This document shows, one piece after another, positions 7,641 to 7,655 of a stretch of DNA of 7,655 nt. Both the position numbers and the translations under genes were made by a program. The DNA is taken from the NCBI GenBank assembly GCA_943328885.2, contig CALQBT020000112.1:1-7655 (forward strand), in the 5' to 3' direction. Under the pieces are notes generated by a model. It searched no databases. It saw only the letters and a list, made by a program, of their open reading frames with translations, and was not told the DNA's origin. The DNA comes from Bordetella parapertussis. Its GTDB lineage: Bacteria; Pseudomonadota; Gammaproteobacteria; Burkholderiales; Burkholderiaceae_C. Position 1 is the stretch's first letter; every line of letters starts with the position of its first letter.

Positions 7641-7655
7641 CGGCCGGCATTGGCC

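Overview
The window is GC-rich, densely packed bacterial DNA. The protein sequences, the pgsA and ppiD types, the two tRNA genes and the MCE/permease cluster all point to a betaproteobacterium, most likely of the order Burkholderiales. This placement is an inference from sequence style; no marker gene for taxonomy is present.

Layout: (1) 1-975 (+) is the 3' part of an acyl-CoA synthetase gene. (2) 1099-1665 (+) is pgsA, the phosphatidylglycerophosphate synthase gene, followed with a 4-bp ATGA overlap by a drug/metabolite (EamA) transporter gene at 1662-2552. An in-frame TGA cuts the transporter gene exactly between its two EamA repeats. (3) A tRNA-Val(UAC) gene at 2614-2689 carries an unusual C at position 37 of the anticodon loop. 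It is followed by an intrinsic terminator, then ppiD (2900-4822, a membrane-anchored periplasmic folding factor), then a tRNA-His(GUG) gene (4846-4922) with its own strong terminator. (4) On the minus strand, convergent with all of this, lies an envelope lipid-transport operon read from right to left: an MlaE-type permease (7541-6747), an MlaD/MCE protein (6737-5742) and a lipoprotein of unrecognised family (5745-5053) coupled to the MCE gene by a GTGA overlap. The right edge, upstream of the permease, holds a cluster of inverted repeats.

The functions share a cell-envelope theme: phospholipid head-group synthesis (pgsA), outer-membrane protein folding (ppiD) and phospholipid trafficking between membranes (MCE system). 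The minus-strand operon shows no ATPase gene (mlaF) in the visible part; it must lie outside the window or elsewhere.

Most of the window is ordinary housekeeping sequence. The points that deserve a second look are the nonsense codon in the transporter, the C37 tRNA-Val, the unassigned lipoprotein of the MCE operon, and the palindrome cluster at the right end. I see no CRISPR array, phage, integrase, transposase or defence system.
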